The notes under the pieces: generated by a model
What the model saw: only the letters and a program-made list of their open reading frames with translations
Database searches by the model: none
Told to the model about the DNA's origin: nothing
In this document: positions 35,219 to 45,289 of the stretch, piece after piece
How the letters are laid out: every line of letters starts with the position of its first letter
Numbering within the stretch: position 1 is the stretch's first letter
Made by a program: the position numbers and the translations under genes
Assembly (NCBI GenBank): GCA_038131595.1
Contig: JAYPPR010000008.1
Span: forward strand, 558,001 to 622,000
Direction: 5' to 3'
DNA: 64,000 nucleotides
From: UBA9926 sp038131595
GTDB taxonomy: Bacteria; Pseudomonadota; Gammaproteobacteria; Pseudomonadales; Azotimanducaceae

Positions 35219-36220
35219 TCAGTTGGCGCTCGCTAACTTCAGATTGAGATCGCTTAAGCGTTGCCAAGGGTTACCCTCCGCCTGGCCTTTGGCCTGCCGA
35301 TCTAATTCGGAGAGCAACGGCAGTAACGACACGTAGTGCGAGGACGGTGAGCGCTTCAGCGCTTTCGCTATGAGCGGTTGACGCTTGGGCCAAATACGAA
35401 ACCGCCGAATCACCTCATCAACACTTGAAGCATTCGCTTCAATACTCATTTGTGCCAGCTGGCGAACTTCGCGCGTCAAGGCTGAGGCGATGACAACGGC
35501 ATCAACTCCCTCGGCCTCCAGCGCACGCAGCATTCGTAGACTTCGAGAAGTTTGTCCTGCTAATGCAGCATCAAGCCACTGGTAGACATCAAATCGAGCC
35601 TGGTCTGTCACCGCTGCCTCAATCATGTCTTGGGTGATTACGCCGTCAAGCGCCTGAAGCGCTAGGCGATCGATCTCTTGCACCGCTGCGAGCAAGTTCC
35701 CTTCAATTTTCCGGGCGAGTGCATTAATCGTGGCTCGGTCTGCTTTGAGTCCACGACCCGCCATCCTTTTATGAATCCAACCGGGCAAGTCTTTTGGCGC
35801 TAGCGGCCACACCTGAACGCTGATCGCTTGCGCCTCGACGGTTTTAAACCATTTGGTTTTCTGGCTCGCAGCATCGAGACGCGGAGAAGTAATTAGGATG
35901 ATGTTGTCGTCGGTGCTCTCCGCCAATGATTGAAGTGCTTTGGACCCTTTGTCACCGGGCTTTGCTGACGCCAGGCGAAGCTCGAGCAATTTTCTGCTAG
36001 CAAAAAGCGACAAGGCATCTGACTCGCCAAGGACCTCTTGCCAGTCAAAGCCTCGTTCGACGTGGTAAACCACCCGCTCTTCGGCACCGGCACGCCTGGC
36101 GGCTGTTCTAATCGCATCCGAGGCTTCTTGTACAAGCAGGGGCTCGTCCCCTGAAACCCAGTACATGCGTCCCATCGACCCTGCCAGATGTCCGTCGAGC
36201 TTGTCGGGATACACTTTCAC
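35219..36220 (-). CDS. holA: DNA polymerase III subunit delta
   Basis: The delta subunit opens the sliding clamp in the clamp-loader complex. The 333-residue protein has the N-terminal MYWVSGDEPLLVQEA, the DALSLFASRKLLELR segment that contacts the beta clamp, and the three-domain layout of HolA. The GTG at 36220 is preferred because it lies 4 nt after the lptE stop; frames upstream would run into lptE. Third gene of leuS-lptE-holA. Confidence 0.9.
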   Translation of the reverse strand: MKVYPDKLDGHLAGSMGRMYWVSGDEPLLVQEASDAIRTAARRAGAEERVVYHVERGFDWQEVLGESDALSLFASRKLLELRLASAKPGDKGSKALQSLAESTDDNIILITSPRLDAASQKTKWFKTVEAQAISVQVWPLAPKDLPGWIHKRMAGRGLKADRATINALARKIEGNLLAAVQEIDRLALQALDGVITQDMIEAAVTDQARFDVYQWLDAALAGQTSRSLRMLRALEAEGVDAVVIASALTREVRQLAQMSIEANASSVDEVIRRFRIWPKRQPLIAKALKRSPSSHYVSLLPLLSELDRQAKGQAEGNPWQRLSDLNLKLASAN

Positions 36221-36224
36221 TGAG

Positions 36225-36734
36225 CTATTCCATTGGGGCTGAAGCAGTTGGTTCCATATTAGCGATCTTGAACCCAATCTGCCGCAAAAGTTTATCCGCT
36301 AACGCGTCGCGTAATTGATTTAACCGGCGTTCCTCCGCTTCACCTGCCGCGAGCAAATTGCTGCGCTGCTCAACAAACCGATCCGATGTATTGACGGTTA
36401 GCGGGCCCAATAGTTGACCGCCTTCATCATAGAGTTCGAGCGACCACGCTAATGTCACTCGATAGTTAATCACCGCATCTAATGGCGAAGCCGCAATTGG
36501 CCACTTTTGATACACCTCATCGAGCAACGCTAAACGGTAGTTCGGTGTTTGTAATTCACTGCTGGGTAATCGATCTGCGAGGAGGCGCTGTGCAGCTTGC
36601 AACCTAGGTTCACTCACTGCCTCGACGCTAACGCTGGATAGCTCAGCGCTTTCGCCCGCCACACGAAGCTGGTAGCCGCACCCCGCGAGGAGCGTCCCGA
36701 TCAAGATGGCGAGCACACAGCGGGAAAAAATCAT
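36225..36734 (-). CDS. lptE: LPS-assembly lipoprotein LptE
   Basis: LptE plugs the LptD barrel and helps place lipopolysaccharide in the outer membrane. The 169-residue protein begins with a lipoprotein signal peptide and lipobox (LIGTLLAGCGYQLR, Cys about 19). GCGYxLR is the characteristic LptE start. Its ATG overlaps the leuS stop (TAATG). Confidence 0.9.
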   Translation of the reverse strand: MIFSRCVLAILIGTLLAGCGYQLRVAGESAELSSVSVEAVSEPRLQAAQRLLADRLPSSELQTPNYRLALLDEVYQKWPIAASPLDAVINYRVTLAWSLELYDEGGQLLGPLTVNTSDRFVEQRSNLLAAGEAEERRLNQLRDALADKLLRQIGFKIANMEPTASAPME

Positions 36735-39194
36735 TAATTCACAACAAAATTAATCAGTTTTCCTGGGACAAAAATAACCTTACGAACGGTTTGCCCCTCA
36801 AAATACTTCTGACAATTCGGATGCTCCCGTGCGGCTTGGGTCGCATCTTCCTCGGAGATATCTGCAGCGACATCCATATTGGCTCTTAATTTACCGTTGA
36901 TCTGAATCACCAAAGGTACGGTAGATCGCACCATGGCCGATTCATCCGCGGTCATCCAATGGGCATCGGCAAGTTCTGACTCATGCAGTGTTCGCCACAG
37001 CGACTCAGAGATATGCGGCGTTATCGGTGCCATGGCCATGACGATGGCAGAGAGCGCCTCATGAAGGACGCCTGGCGCCTGATCCGATGCAGCGTCGTGC
37101 TTATTGACAGCATTCATAAGACTCATGGATGCCGCAACGACCGTATTAAACGCAAGGCGGCGCCCGTAATCGTCGTAGGCTTTGGCAAGCAGCTCATGCG
37201 TTTGCCGTCTTAACTCTCGCTCTGCGTCGCTTAACGTATTCACGTCAATCGCTTTGCGACCGCTCATCGAGGCAACTTCATGCACCGCGGGCCAGAGCCG
37301 AGTGCGCAGCCATTTGTGAGCCGACTCAACCCCATTTTCCGCCCATTCGAAGCTCTGTTCGGGAGGCGCGGCAAACATCATCGCCATCCTGACCGCGTCT
37401 GCACCAAATCGATCTAACAGGTGCTGGGGGTCGCCTGCATCGCCAGCGGATTTACTCATCTTGCTGCCGTCTTTCAGCACCATGCCGAGGGCCAGCAATT
37501 TTTCAAACGGCTCATCGCCTTCCACAAGGTCAAAGTCACGCATCACCTTGTGAAAAAATCGGGCATACAGTAAGTGCAAGATGGCATGTTCCTCGCCGCC
37601 GACATAGTGATCGACACGGCCCCAATAGCGGGCCCTCTCATCGAGCATGGCGTTCGCATCGCTCGACATGAAGCGCGCGTAGTACCAGCTCGACTCCATA
37701 AAGGTATCGAAGGTGTCGGTTTCCCGCTCTGCGTCACCGCCGCAGCTCGGGCAGACCACCTTTGCCCAGTCCTCCATTTTCTTTAGTGGCGAGCCCACTC
37801 CCTCAAAAACGACTTCAGTGGGTAATTCCACCGGCAAATCGGCCTCCGGTACTGGCACTGCACCACACTCGCCGCAATGAATCATGGGAATGGGACAGCC
37901 CCAGTAGCGCTGACGAGAGACCCCCCAATCTCGCAAGCGGTAGTTGACCTGCCGATCCCCCAGCCCCTTTTCATTGAGTGCCTGAGTGATGGCGTCGAAC
38001 CCGCTTGCGAAATCGAGCCCGTCAAACGGCCCTGAATTAATCAGGGTGTGTTTATCTGTCAGCGCGCCTTTTTCGAGATCTTGGTCAGCGTTAGTTGCCT
38101 CGATGACTTGCTTAATGGGCAATCCATATTTCTTGGCAAATTCCCAATCCCTCTGGTCATGGGCGGGAACGGACATTACTGCGCCACTGCCGTACTCCAT
38201 TAGCACGAAATTCGCGATCCAAACGGGAATTGGCTCACCCGTCAGGGGGTGCTCGGCCACAAGACCAGAGTCCATGCCGAGTTTCTCCAACTTGGCCATG
38301 TCCGCTTCGGCCATTTTGACTTGGTTGCAAGCCTCAACGAACTCAGCGATCTCGGGATTGCTGTCAGCCGCCGCTTTCGCCACTGGATGTTGCGGAGCGA
38401 CGGCAAGGTAGGTCGCGCCCATTAAGGTGTCTGGCCGGGTGGTATACACCGTGATGCCGCCAAAAGACGCCATGGGAAAGGTCAGTTCAACGCCTTCTGA
38501 ACGACCAATCCAATTTCGCTGCATGGTCTTGATTTTTTCAGGCCAACCACTCAAGCCATCTAGCTCATTCAATAACTCTTCAGCGTAGTCGGTGATCTTC
38601 ACGAACCATTGCGCAAGTTCCCGTCGCTCTACTTGTGCGCCCGATCGCCAGCCTTTGCCATCGACCACCTGCTCGTTGGCCAGTACCGTCTGATCAACGG
38701 GATCCCAATTCACCCAGGCCGCTTTTTTATAGACCAAGCCGCGCTCGAACATCCTGGTGAAAAACCATTGCTCCCATCGGTAATAGTCCACATCGCAAGT
38801 GGCGAACTCCCGACTCCAATCAAAGGCAAGCCCCAGGCGCTGCATCTGCCCTTTCATGTGCGCAATATTGTTGCGCGTCCAATGCGCGGGCGGGACTTGG
38901 TTTTTAATGGCAGCGTTTTCAGCAGGTAGTCCGAATGCATCCCATCCCATGGGCTGCAGAACCTGTTTCCCGTTGAGTCGCTGGAAACGAGCAATTACGT
39001 CGCCAAGCGTATACGTCCGCACATGACCCATGTGCAGCTGCCCGCTTCGGATACGGGAACATGGAAAGACAGTAAAACTTCTCTTGGTCTGGGACTTCTT
39101 TTACTTCATAGCGCCCCGTTGCAAGCCACCTGGCTTGCTCATCGCGCTCAAGTGCCTGCGGATCATACGCGGGAGTCGCTGCCTGCCCAGTCAT
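36734..39194 (-). CDS. leuS: Leucyl-tRNA synthetase (one-base frameshift near the N-terminus)
   Basis: This class I synthetase charges tRNA-Leu. The main frame (36734-39031) has the catalytic and editing domains and the KMSKS motif (KDGSKMSKSAGD). The first part, from ATG 39194, lies in another frame and runs MTGQAATPAYDPQALERDEQ to CLSMFPYP, then falls out of phase. Removing one T of the pair at 39046-39047 joins it to SGQLHMGHVRTYTLGDV, the HIGH-motif region. The corrected protein has about 819 residues, normal for LeuRS. Because the gene is essential, a sequence or assembly error is the likeliest cause. Confidence 0.93.
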
Positions 39195-39296
39195 AGCCAA
39201 AGTCCTATTCTGCAAGCCGGCAATTCTACCTCAATTGCCGAGTGATCTGGCCTACCAAACTATCGCCTTGGATGAATCCGCAACCAATTGGCACCC

Positions 39297-40787
39297 TCAC
39301 TCCCTTCGCCACCGGGACGCCGCGACATTGAGCAGGAAACCGAACAAAAGGACCGCGCCTAAGACCCCGTAGCCCAACCGGTGATAAGGCGTATCACCAC
39401 TCACAAGCACTAGCTCAGTCTGAAGCACGCCCTGCTGGTTGCGCGGCAAGAGATCAGTGACTTTGCCCGCATGATCGATTGCGGCGGTGATACCGTTATT
39501 GGTCACACGAAGCAACCCGCGGCCATTCTCTAGCGCGCGCATCTGAGCGATTTGCAGGTGTTGGACGGGACCAATCGAGTCACCAAACCAAGTGTCATTA
39601 CTGATCGTCACTAGCGCCATGGGCTGGGTAGCCGCGCTTCGTACCAAGTGCGGGTAGGCAATTTCGTAGCAAATGGAGAGTGACAGCGGCTGTCCTTTGA
39701 GGCTGAGTGGCGCTTGCACTTGTGGGCCCGGCTGATTACGAGACATCGGCAGATCGAAAAAAGCGATAACGCCACGCAACCAACGTTCAAGAGGCACGTA
39801 TTCGCCAAACGGCACAAGGTGACGTTTCGCATATGACCCGTCTACCTCACCCAAACCAAGCGCGGTATTGGTATAGCCACTTTCATTTCTGTCCGGCAAA
39901 CCAATGATCAGCCCCTGACCTCGCTCGCTAACCGCAGCATCCATAGACTGAAGCAATTGGGGTCGATTCTTCTTAAAGTCAGTGAAGGAAGCCTCTGGCC
40001 ACACCACCAAGTCGGCCTCGGACAATCCGAGTGTAGGTTGCCAATGTCTTTCAAAATTGGCGTCAAATTGGTGGCTCTGCCATTTCGTACGCTGATCCAA
40101 ATTGCCCTGGACGGCAGCCACAGCCAACACCCCGCTCGGTTCAGTCCATTCGATGACGGACACCCATACCGTCACCATCAGTAAACCCATTGATCCCGAA
40201 AGCGGCACGATGTTGAGCCCAAGGCGGGGCCGACCCAGCCCAAGGATCAAGAGTTCGGCAAAAAGGGCAATGACGCCACTGACCAAAAATACACTACCGA
40301 GAGGCGCCCAACCCGCGAAGATCGTATTGACATGGGCTGTGCCAACGAGAAGCCAGGGGAAACCGGTCAGCACCGTCGCTCGCAGCGCCTCTCCCAGTAC
40401 CCAAGTCACAGCAAACCAACAGCCGGCTCGACTCCAGCTCGCGTTCTCCAGGTGATGCAATAACCATGCTTGAGGCAAAAACGTCAGCGACCAAGCTAGG
40501 ACAAAGAGCGTGACAATCAGCGCGGCCAGGGGTTCTGAGGTGCCTCCAAACTCGTGGATGCTAACAAAGATCCAGCTGATGCCTGTCGAAAAAAGACCGA
40601 GGGCGAAGCAGTAATATCGAGTCAAGCTGCCTCTTAACGATTGGCCCGAAGTAAGCAGCCTGAGCCCCGCCAGGCTGAAAAGGCCAAGCCACCACAATTC
40701 GAACGGCGCAAAAGATAGCGTTAGCAGCGCACCCAGCAGCACGCAAACGAGATGGCAAACAAACACTGAAGGGTTAGCGTTAGCCAT
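39297..40787 (-). CDS. lnt: Apolipoprotein N-acyltransferase
   Basis: Lnt adds the third acyl chain to lipoproteins. The 496-residue inner-membrane protein has about seven N-terminal helices, then a periplasmic nitrilase-fold domain with the catalytic Glu (VVWPEASFTDF), Lys and Cys (LSICYEIAYPHLVR), and a final helix. The start at 40787 (ATGGCTAA) overlaps the corC stop; an upstream frame to 40838 lies inside corC. Confidence 0.93.
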   Translation of the reverse strand: MANANPSVFVCHLVCVLLGALLTLSFAPFELWWLGLFSLAGLRLLTSGQSLRGSLTRYYCFALGLFSTGISWIFVSIHEFGGTSEPLAALIVTLFVLAWSLTFLPQAWLLHHLENASWSRAGCWFAVTWVLGEALRATVLTGFPWLLVGTAHVNTIFAGWAPLGSVFLVSGVIALFAELLILGLGRPRLGLNIVPLSGSMGLLMVTVWVSVIEWTEPSGVLAVAAVQGNLDQRTKWQSHQFDANFERHWQPTLGLSEADLVVWPEASFTDFKKNRPQLLQSMDAAVSERGQGLIIGLPDRNESGYTNTALGLGEVDGSYAKRHLVPFGEYVPLERWLRGVIAFFDLPMSRNQPGPQVQAPLSLKGQPLSLSICYEIAYPHLVRSAATQPMALVTISNDTWFGDSIGPVQHLQIAQMRALENGRGLLRVTNNGITAAIDHAGKVTDLLPRNQQGVLQTELVLVSGDTPYHRLGYGVLGAVLLFGFLLNVAASRWRRE

Positions 40788-41628
40788 CCTTATGACGACG
40801 AGTGACCTGCAACAGATGCACTCGGCGGTTATCGGCATTCATGACGCGAAATTCCAGCCCATCAATCTCAAGCACATCGTCTCGAGTGGGCAACCGGCCA
40901 ATCCGATGCATCATCATGCCGCCAACTGTGTCGTATTCGTCATCGGCGAAGCTGCTGTCGAATACTTCATTGAAGTCTTCAATTGTGGTCAGCGCCTTGA
41001 CCATAAAGGTTCCATCCGTATGCGCTTTAATGAAGTCTTCTTCGTCGTAATCAAACTCGTCTTCGATGTCACCGACGATTTGCTCGAGCACATCCTCAAT
41101 CGTGACGATTCCGCTCAGCCCCCCGTATTCATCGTAGACCACCGCCAGATGATTTCGGTTAGCGCGAAACTCCTGGAGCAGCACATTCAAGCGCTTGCTT
41201 TCCGGAATACCCGAGGCAGGACGCAGAAGATCGCGCAGATTAAATTTCTCTGAGCGATCGGGGTGTGCAAGGAAAAGCAAATCCTTCGCCATCAGAATAC
41301 CGAGCACTTCATCGCTGCCGTCAGCGAGCACAGGAAAACGGGAGTGTTTACTGTCAATCACAATCGACAGGATCTCACCCGGTGTCTGGTCAATCCGCAC
41401 GAAGACAACTTGCGCCCTGGGAACCATGATTTCTCGAGCGCGCATGTCGGATACGGTCAGCGCGCCCTCGATGATACTGAGCACCTCAGCGTCTAAGAGA
41501 TCGCGTTGCTCGGATGCTCTCAATACTTCAACCAGTTCATCTCGACTGCTCGGCTCACCCGTAAGCGCCATCGACAGCCGCTCAAGCCACGACCGACTGC
41601 TTTCAGATTTCGCTTCCGACTCACTCAT
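40780..41628 (-). CDS. corC: CorC/YbeX-type CBS-domain protein
   Basis: This 282-residue protein has two CBS domains (MVPRAQVVFVRIDQTPGEIL; LAVVYDEYGGLSGIVTIEDVLEQIVGDIEDEFD) and a C-terminal CorC_HlyC domain. Members are linked to magnesium/cobalt efflux and to envelope homeostasis. It lacks the membrane DUF21 domain, as in E. coli YbeX. It overlaps ybeY by ATGA and lnt by 8 nt. Confidence 0.93.
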   Translation of the reverse strand: MSESEAKSESSRSWLERLSMALTGEPSSRDELVEVLRASEQRDLLDAEVLSIIEGALTVSDMRAREIMVPRAQVVFVRIDQTPGEILSIVIDSKHSRFPVLADGSDEVLGILMAKDLLFLAHPDRSEKFNLRDLLRPASGIPESKRLNVLLQEFRANRNHLAVVYDEYGGLSGIVTIEDVLEQIVGDIEDEFDYDEEDFIKAHTDGTFMVKALTTIEDFNEVFDSSFADDEYDTVGGMMMHRIGRLPTRDDVLEIDGLEFRVMNADNRRVHLLQVTRRHKDG

Positions 41629-42143
41629 GAATCGCTCTCCGTGTATGGATTGCTGATACCGACCTTCTCAAGCATGGCTATTTCCCGTGACTCCATGGTT
41701 TTCGCCTGACGCCCTGTTTGATGATCGTAACCAAACAAGTGCAGCATGCCATGGAGCAGGAGGTGAAGAAAATGGTCATTGGTGGACTTGCCTTGCGCCT
41801 TCGCCTCTTTGCGCACGATCTTCGGACAGATCACCAAATCACCGAGGCTGAGCGATCCATCTTCAAGCCATTCCATGCTTGGGAACGCAAGCACGTTGGT
41901 TTCTCGAGCGATGCCCCGATAAGACTCGTTTAAGGCGCTGATCTCCTGCCCTGTGGCCAAGAGCAGACCAGTCTCTGTTGAAGCGAGCCTACGCCTCTTG
42001 GAGAGTTTCGAACTCGCTAGCGTATCGGCCACCCAGTGGTGATAGGTTGACGAGAGCACTTGACCTAACCATTGCCGATCCGCGCGTCTTGGCGAAAGTA
42101 GTGCTAGGCGATGCTTGGGACTGGTTGAGGAATCGGTCGGCAA
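41625..42143 (-). CDS. ybeY: Endoribonuclease YbeY
   Basis: This zinc-dependent endoribonuclease acts in 16S rRNA maturation and ribosome quality control. The 172-residue protein has the metal motif HGMLHLFGYDH (about residue 130) and the preceding ALNESYRGIARETNVLAFP segment. The ATG at 42143 lies 9 bp after ybeZ. The stop overlaps corC as ATGA. Confidence 0.93.
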   Translation of the reverse strand: MPTDSSTSPKHRLALLSPRRADRQWLGQVLSSTYHHWVADTLASSKLSKRRRLASTETGLLLATGQEISALNESYRGIARETNVLAFPSMEWLEDGSLSLGDLVICPKIVRKEAKAQGKSTNDHFLHLLLHGMLHLFGYDHQTGRQAKTMESREIAMLEKVGISNPYTESDS

Positions 42144-42152
42144 AACGGGGCG

Positions 42153-43148
42153 CTAACGGCCATCCTCATGGATTTGATAGGCCTCAACAATCCGCTGTAC
42201 CAAGGGGTGGCGAACCACGTCTCTCGCGCCAAAGTGCGTAAACGAGATCCCCTCGACGGCACCCAACACCCTGATGGCATGCCGCAACCCGGACTGGGTT
42301 TTACTTGGGAGGTCAATTTGCGTCATATCACCCGTGACAACGACGGTGGACCCAAAGCCAATTCGCGTCAGGAACATCTTCATCTGCTCCGCCGTTGTAT
42401 TCTGACTCTCATCCAGAATGATAAACGCATCGTTCAAGGTGCGCCCGCGCATGTAAGCAAGGGGGGCGACTTCGATAAACCCTCGTTCGATCAGTTTTTC
42501 TACTCTTTCAAAGCCAAACAACTCATAAAGCGCGTCGTAAAGCGGCCTTAGGTAAGGATCGATTTTTTGAGCTAGATCGCCGGGCAAAAACCCTAATTTT
42601 TCGCCGGCCTCTACCGCTGGCCGCACCAGCAATATCCGCGATATTTTTTCTTGCTCAAAGGCCTCCACCGCGCAAGCTACTGCCAAAAAGGTTTTTCCAG
42701 TACCTGCCGGACCAATGCCAAAATTGATATCGTGCTCGCGAATCGCTCTGACGTATTGGTTTTGATTGAACCCTCGGGGTTTAACCGATTTCTTTCTTGT
42801 CTTGATGACTTGAAATCCGGCCTCCGCGCCCTTTTTCAAGGCATCGATTCCGGAATCTTGCAGAGCAAGATGAAGGGCTTCTGAAGTCATCAATCCGCCT
42901 CCGCCGAGTTCTCCGTAGAGCTTTTCGAGCAGCGCTTTCGCCGATTTTATCTCCTCCTCTCCGCCGACAAACTTAAACTCATTGCCCCGGTTTGAAATAG
43001 TCACACCCAGTCGCTGTTCAATCTGGCGCAAGTGTTGATCAAATGGGCCGCACAATTCAGCGAGCTGCTGACTGTCATCAGGTTCAAGGCGCATTAGTAA
43101 GGTGGGGAGAGATGAATCGGTTTGTGGATTTAATGTTCCAAGGGTCAA
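42153..43148 (-). CDS. ybeZ: PhoH-like ATPase YbeZ
   Basis: This PhoH-family P-loop protein of 331 residues has Walker A GPAGTGKT (near 147), Walker B FIILDESQN and VTGDMTQIDLPS. The N-terminal part looks like a KH-type RNA-binding region (residues 20-80). It works with YbeY in RNA metabolism. Second gene after miaB. Confidence 0.93.
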   Translation of the reverse strand: MTLGTLNPQTDSSLPTLLMRLEPDDSQQLAELCGPFDQHLRQIEQRLGVTISNRGNEFKFVGGEEEIKSAKALLEKLYGELGGGGLMTSEALHLALQDSGIDALKKGAEAGFQVIKTRKKSVKPRGFNQNQYVRAIREHDINFGIGPAGTGKTFLAVACAVEAFEQEKISRILLVRPAVEAGEKLGFLPGDLAQKIDPYLRPLYDALYELFGFERVEKLIERGFIEVAPLAYMRGRTLNDAFIILDESQNTTAEQMKMFLTRIGFGSTVVVTGDMTQIDLPSKTQSGLRHAIRVLGAVEGISFTHFGARDVVRHPLVQRIVEAYQIHEDGR

Positions 43149-43226
43149 GCGGAGGTGCTCCTAGTCACTGGGTCAATAATAAGCGTGCGCTGATCGACGG
43201 CCATGCATCGACCGCCGTATCATCCA

Positions 43227-44558
43227 TCACTGGCACAGCCTTCCTCTCAGTGAGTTGGGAAGTGCTTCTGTAATTTCAGCATTAACGAATTGGCCAATCA
43301 AATTCTGCTGGTCGCTACTGAAATTAACGACTCTGTTGTTCTCGGTACGACCTTGGAGTTGTCCCGGATCTTTTTTCGATACACCAGTCACAAGGATCGA
43401 CTCCTCTCTTCCTACCATTTGCCGGCTGATGACCATCGCCTGGTGATTGATCAGGGCCTGAAGCCGCGCGAGTCGGTCCTTCTTGACTTCCATCGGCGTA
43501 TCGTCGGGCAGATCCGCAGCAGGGGTACCGGGACGAGCACTAAAAATAAAGCTAAACGAGTGATCGAAGCCGATCTCCTCAATAAGACCCATTGTTTGGT
43601 CGAAATCGGCGTCGGTTTCACCTGGAAATCCAATGATAAAGTCAGAGGACAAACTGATCGATGGCCGGATAGCACGCAGCCGCCTGATTTTCGATTTATA
43701 TTCGAGCACGGTATGTCCGCGCTTCATCTTCGCCAATACACGATCTGACCCGCTCTGCACGGGCAGATGTAAATGACTAACAAGCTCAGGTGCTTCAGCG
43801 TAAAGGTCGATCAGTGAATCGCTGAATTCCACAGGATGGGACGTGGTATACCGAATGCGATCAATGCCGGGGATCTGGCGAATCACTGAAATCAAGTAAG
43901 CCAGATCCGCGAAACCGCCCTCATCAATCAAGCCCCGGTAGGCATTGACATTTTGGCCGAGCAAATTGACCTCTCGCACTCCTTGCTCGGCTAGCGTCAT
44001 GACCTCTTTGACGACGTCCGTCAGCGGCCTAGATACCTCTTCGCCTCGCGTGTAGGGCACGACGCAAAAGGTGCAATATTTACTGCAGCCTTCCATCGTC
44101 GATACAAATGCCGTTGGACCCTCAACTTTCGCAGGTGGCAAGTGATCAAACTTCTCGATCTCCGGGAAGCTAATGTCGATCACTGACGTGCCCTCTTGCT
44201 CCGACGTCTTCAGCATCGACGGCAACCGATGCAACGTCTGAGGACCAAATACGAGATCCACGAAGGGCGCCCGGGTTTTAATGGCCTCACCCTCTTGGCT
44301 AGCTACGCATCCCCCAACGCCTATCTTCAAGGCTGGATTAGTCTCCTTCAGCTTCTTCCAACGACCCAACTGGTGGAACACCTTTTCCTGCGCCTTTTCC
44401 CTGATTGAGCAGGTGTTGAGCAAGAGCAAGTCGGCAGATTCTTCATCCTCAGTGAGCACATACCCGCCATGCACGCCGAGAAGGTCGGCCATCTTGGATG
44501 AGTCGTACTCATTCATCTGGCAACCGTGGGTTTTTATAAATAATTTAGGAGCGCTCAC
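43227..44558 (-). CDS. miaB: tRNA-2-methylthio-N6-dimethylallyladenosine synthase MiaB
   Basis: This radical-SAM methylthiotransferase modifies A37 of tRNAs reading UNN codons. The 443-residue protein has the N-terminal cluster cysteines (HGCQMNEYDS, LNTCSIREKA, VGGCVA), the radical-SAM motif CSKYCTFCVVPYTRG and a C-terminal TRAM domain (residues about 375-440). It is the first gene of miaB-ybeZ-ybeY-corC-lnt. Confidence 0.96.
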   Translation of the reverse strand: MSAPKLFIKTHGCQMNEYDSSKMADLLGVHGGYVLTEDEESADLLLLNTCSIREKAQEKVFHQLGRWKKLKETNPALKIGVGGCVASQEGEAIKTRAPFVDLVFGPQTLHRLPSMLKTSEQEGTSVIDISFPEIEKFDHLPPAKVEGPTAFVSTMEGCSKYCTFCVVPYTRGEEVSRPLTDVVKEVMTLAEQGVREVNLLGQNVNAYRGLIDEGGFADLAYLISVIRQIPGIDRIRYTTSHPVEFSDSLIDLYAEAPELVSHLHLPVQSGSDRVLAKMKRGHTVLEYKSKIRRLRAIRPSISLSSDFIIGFPGETDADFDQTMGLIEEIGFDHSFSFIFSARPGTPAADLPDDTPMEVKKDRLARLQALINHQAMVISRQMVGREESILVTGVSKKDPGQLQGRTENNRVVNFSSDQQNLIGQFVNAEITEALPNSLRGRLCQ

Positions 44559-44954
44559 TCTTTTCTACCCCGCGAATTAGCCTTCTATTATACGAGTGTG
44601 CACTCACATCCACTAGCGAATCCCTGATAGCGCCATCCCACTGATTGTTTGCGTGTTTTTTGGGCATCCACTCAAACATCTCAGCCCTCGATCTCGACTT
44701 GAAATCGCGGAAAACGACCCAAAGTTACTGCCGAGACCAACGGAACACGAAGCGACGGGAAAAACAAGCCTTAAGCCGTTGTTCCATGGTGAACGAAAGC
44801 AGGTACACTTAGCAGCGCTGAATGGGCGGCCTGGTTCATCACTTAAGCACATTGATTGCGCTCGAGATTGAGAGGATGCGCGCGGATTTTCGAATCCTCA
44901 AGCCTCTCGCATACCAGACCGGACATCCACCACGAATTTTAGGTTAACCAATTT
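44559..44954. other. Divergent intergenic region
   Basis: About 395 bp between miaB and the DUF1820 gene. A nested hairpin at 44870-44908 is the only structure seen. No tRNA or credible ORF. Confidence 0.45.
44870..44908 (+). promoter_or_regulatory. Nested hairpin in the leader of the DUF1820 gene
   Basis: GAGAGG (44870-44875) pairs with CCTCTC (44903-44908), enclosing GGATT-TTCG-AATCC (44884-44897), a stem capped by a TTCG tetraloop. There is no T-run, so it is not a normal terminator. It lies 46 bp before the start codon and may shape the leader RNA. Confidence 0.4.
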
Positions 44955-45284
44955 ATGTCTCAGCAACCCACGTACAAAGTGATCTTCTACAACCAAGGTC
45001 AAATATTCGAAATTTACGCCCGCCAGATTTATCAGTCTGACCTGTACGGCTTTATCGAGATTGAGGAAGTGTTGTTTGGGGAGCGATCTCAAATGCTGGT
45101 CGACCCAAGTGAAGAGAAACTCAAATCTGAGTTCGAGGGCGTGAAGCGTTCCTACCTGCCCATGCACTCCATCGTTCGCATTGATGAGGTCACCAAAGAA
45201 GGGATCGGCAAAATCTCAGAGGCTAAAGGTAATGTTGCCCCCTTCCCTATGCCCGCCTTTACACCAAAGGGCCCATCAGAATAA
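44955..45284 (+). CDS. DUF1820 family protein
   Basis: This 109-residue soluble protein matches the gammaproteobacterial DUF1820 family by its start (YKVIFYNQGQIFEIYAR) and the segment GFIEIEEVLFG followed by the conserved VDPSEEKLKSEF. Function unknown. It lies 5 bp before the acyl-CoA synthetase ATG, so the two are probably coupled. Confidence 0.85.
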   Translation: MSQQPTYKVIFYNQGQIFEIYARQIYQSDLYGFIEIEEVLFGERSQMLVDPSEEKLKSEFEGVKRSYLPMHSIVRIDEVTKEGIGKISEAKGNVAPFPMPAFTPKGPSE

Positions 45285-45289
45285 GTTTG

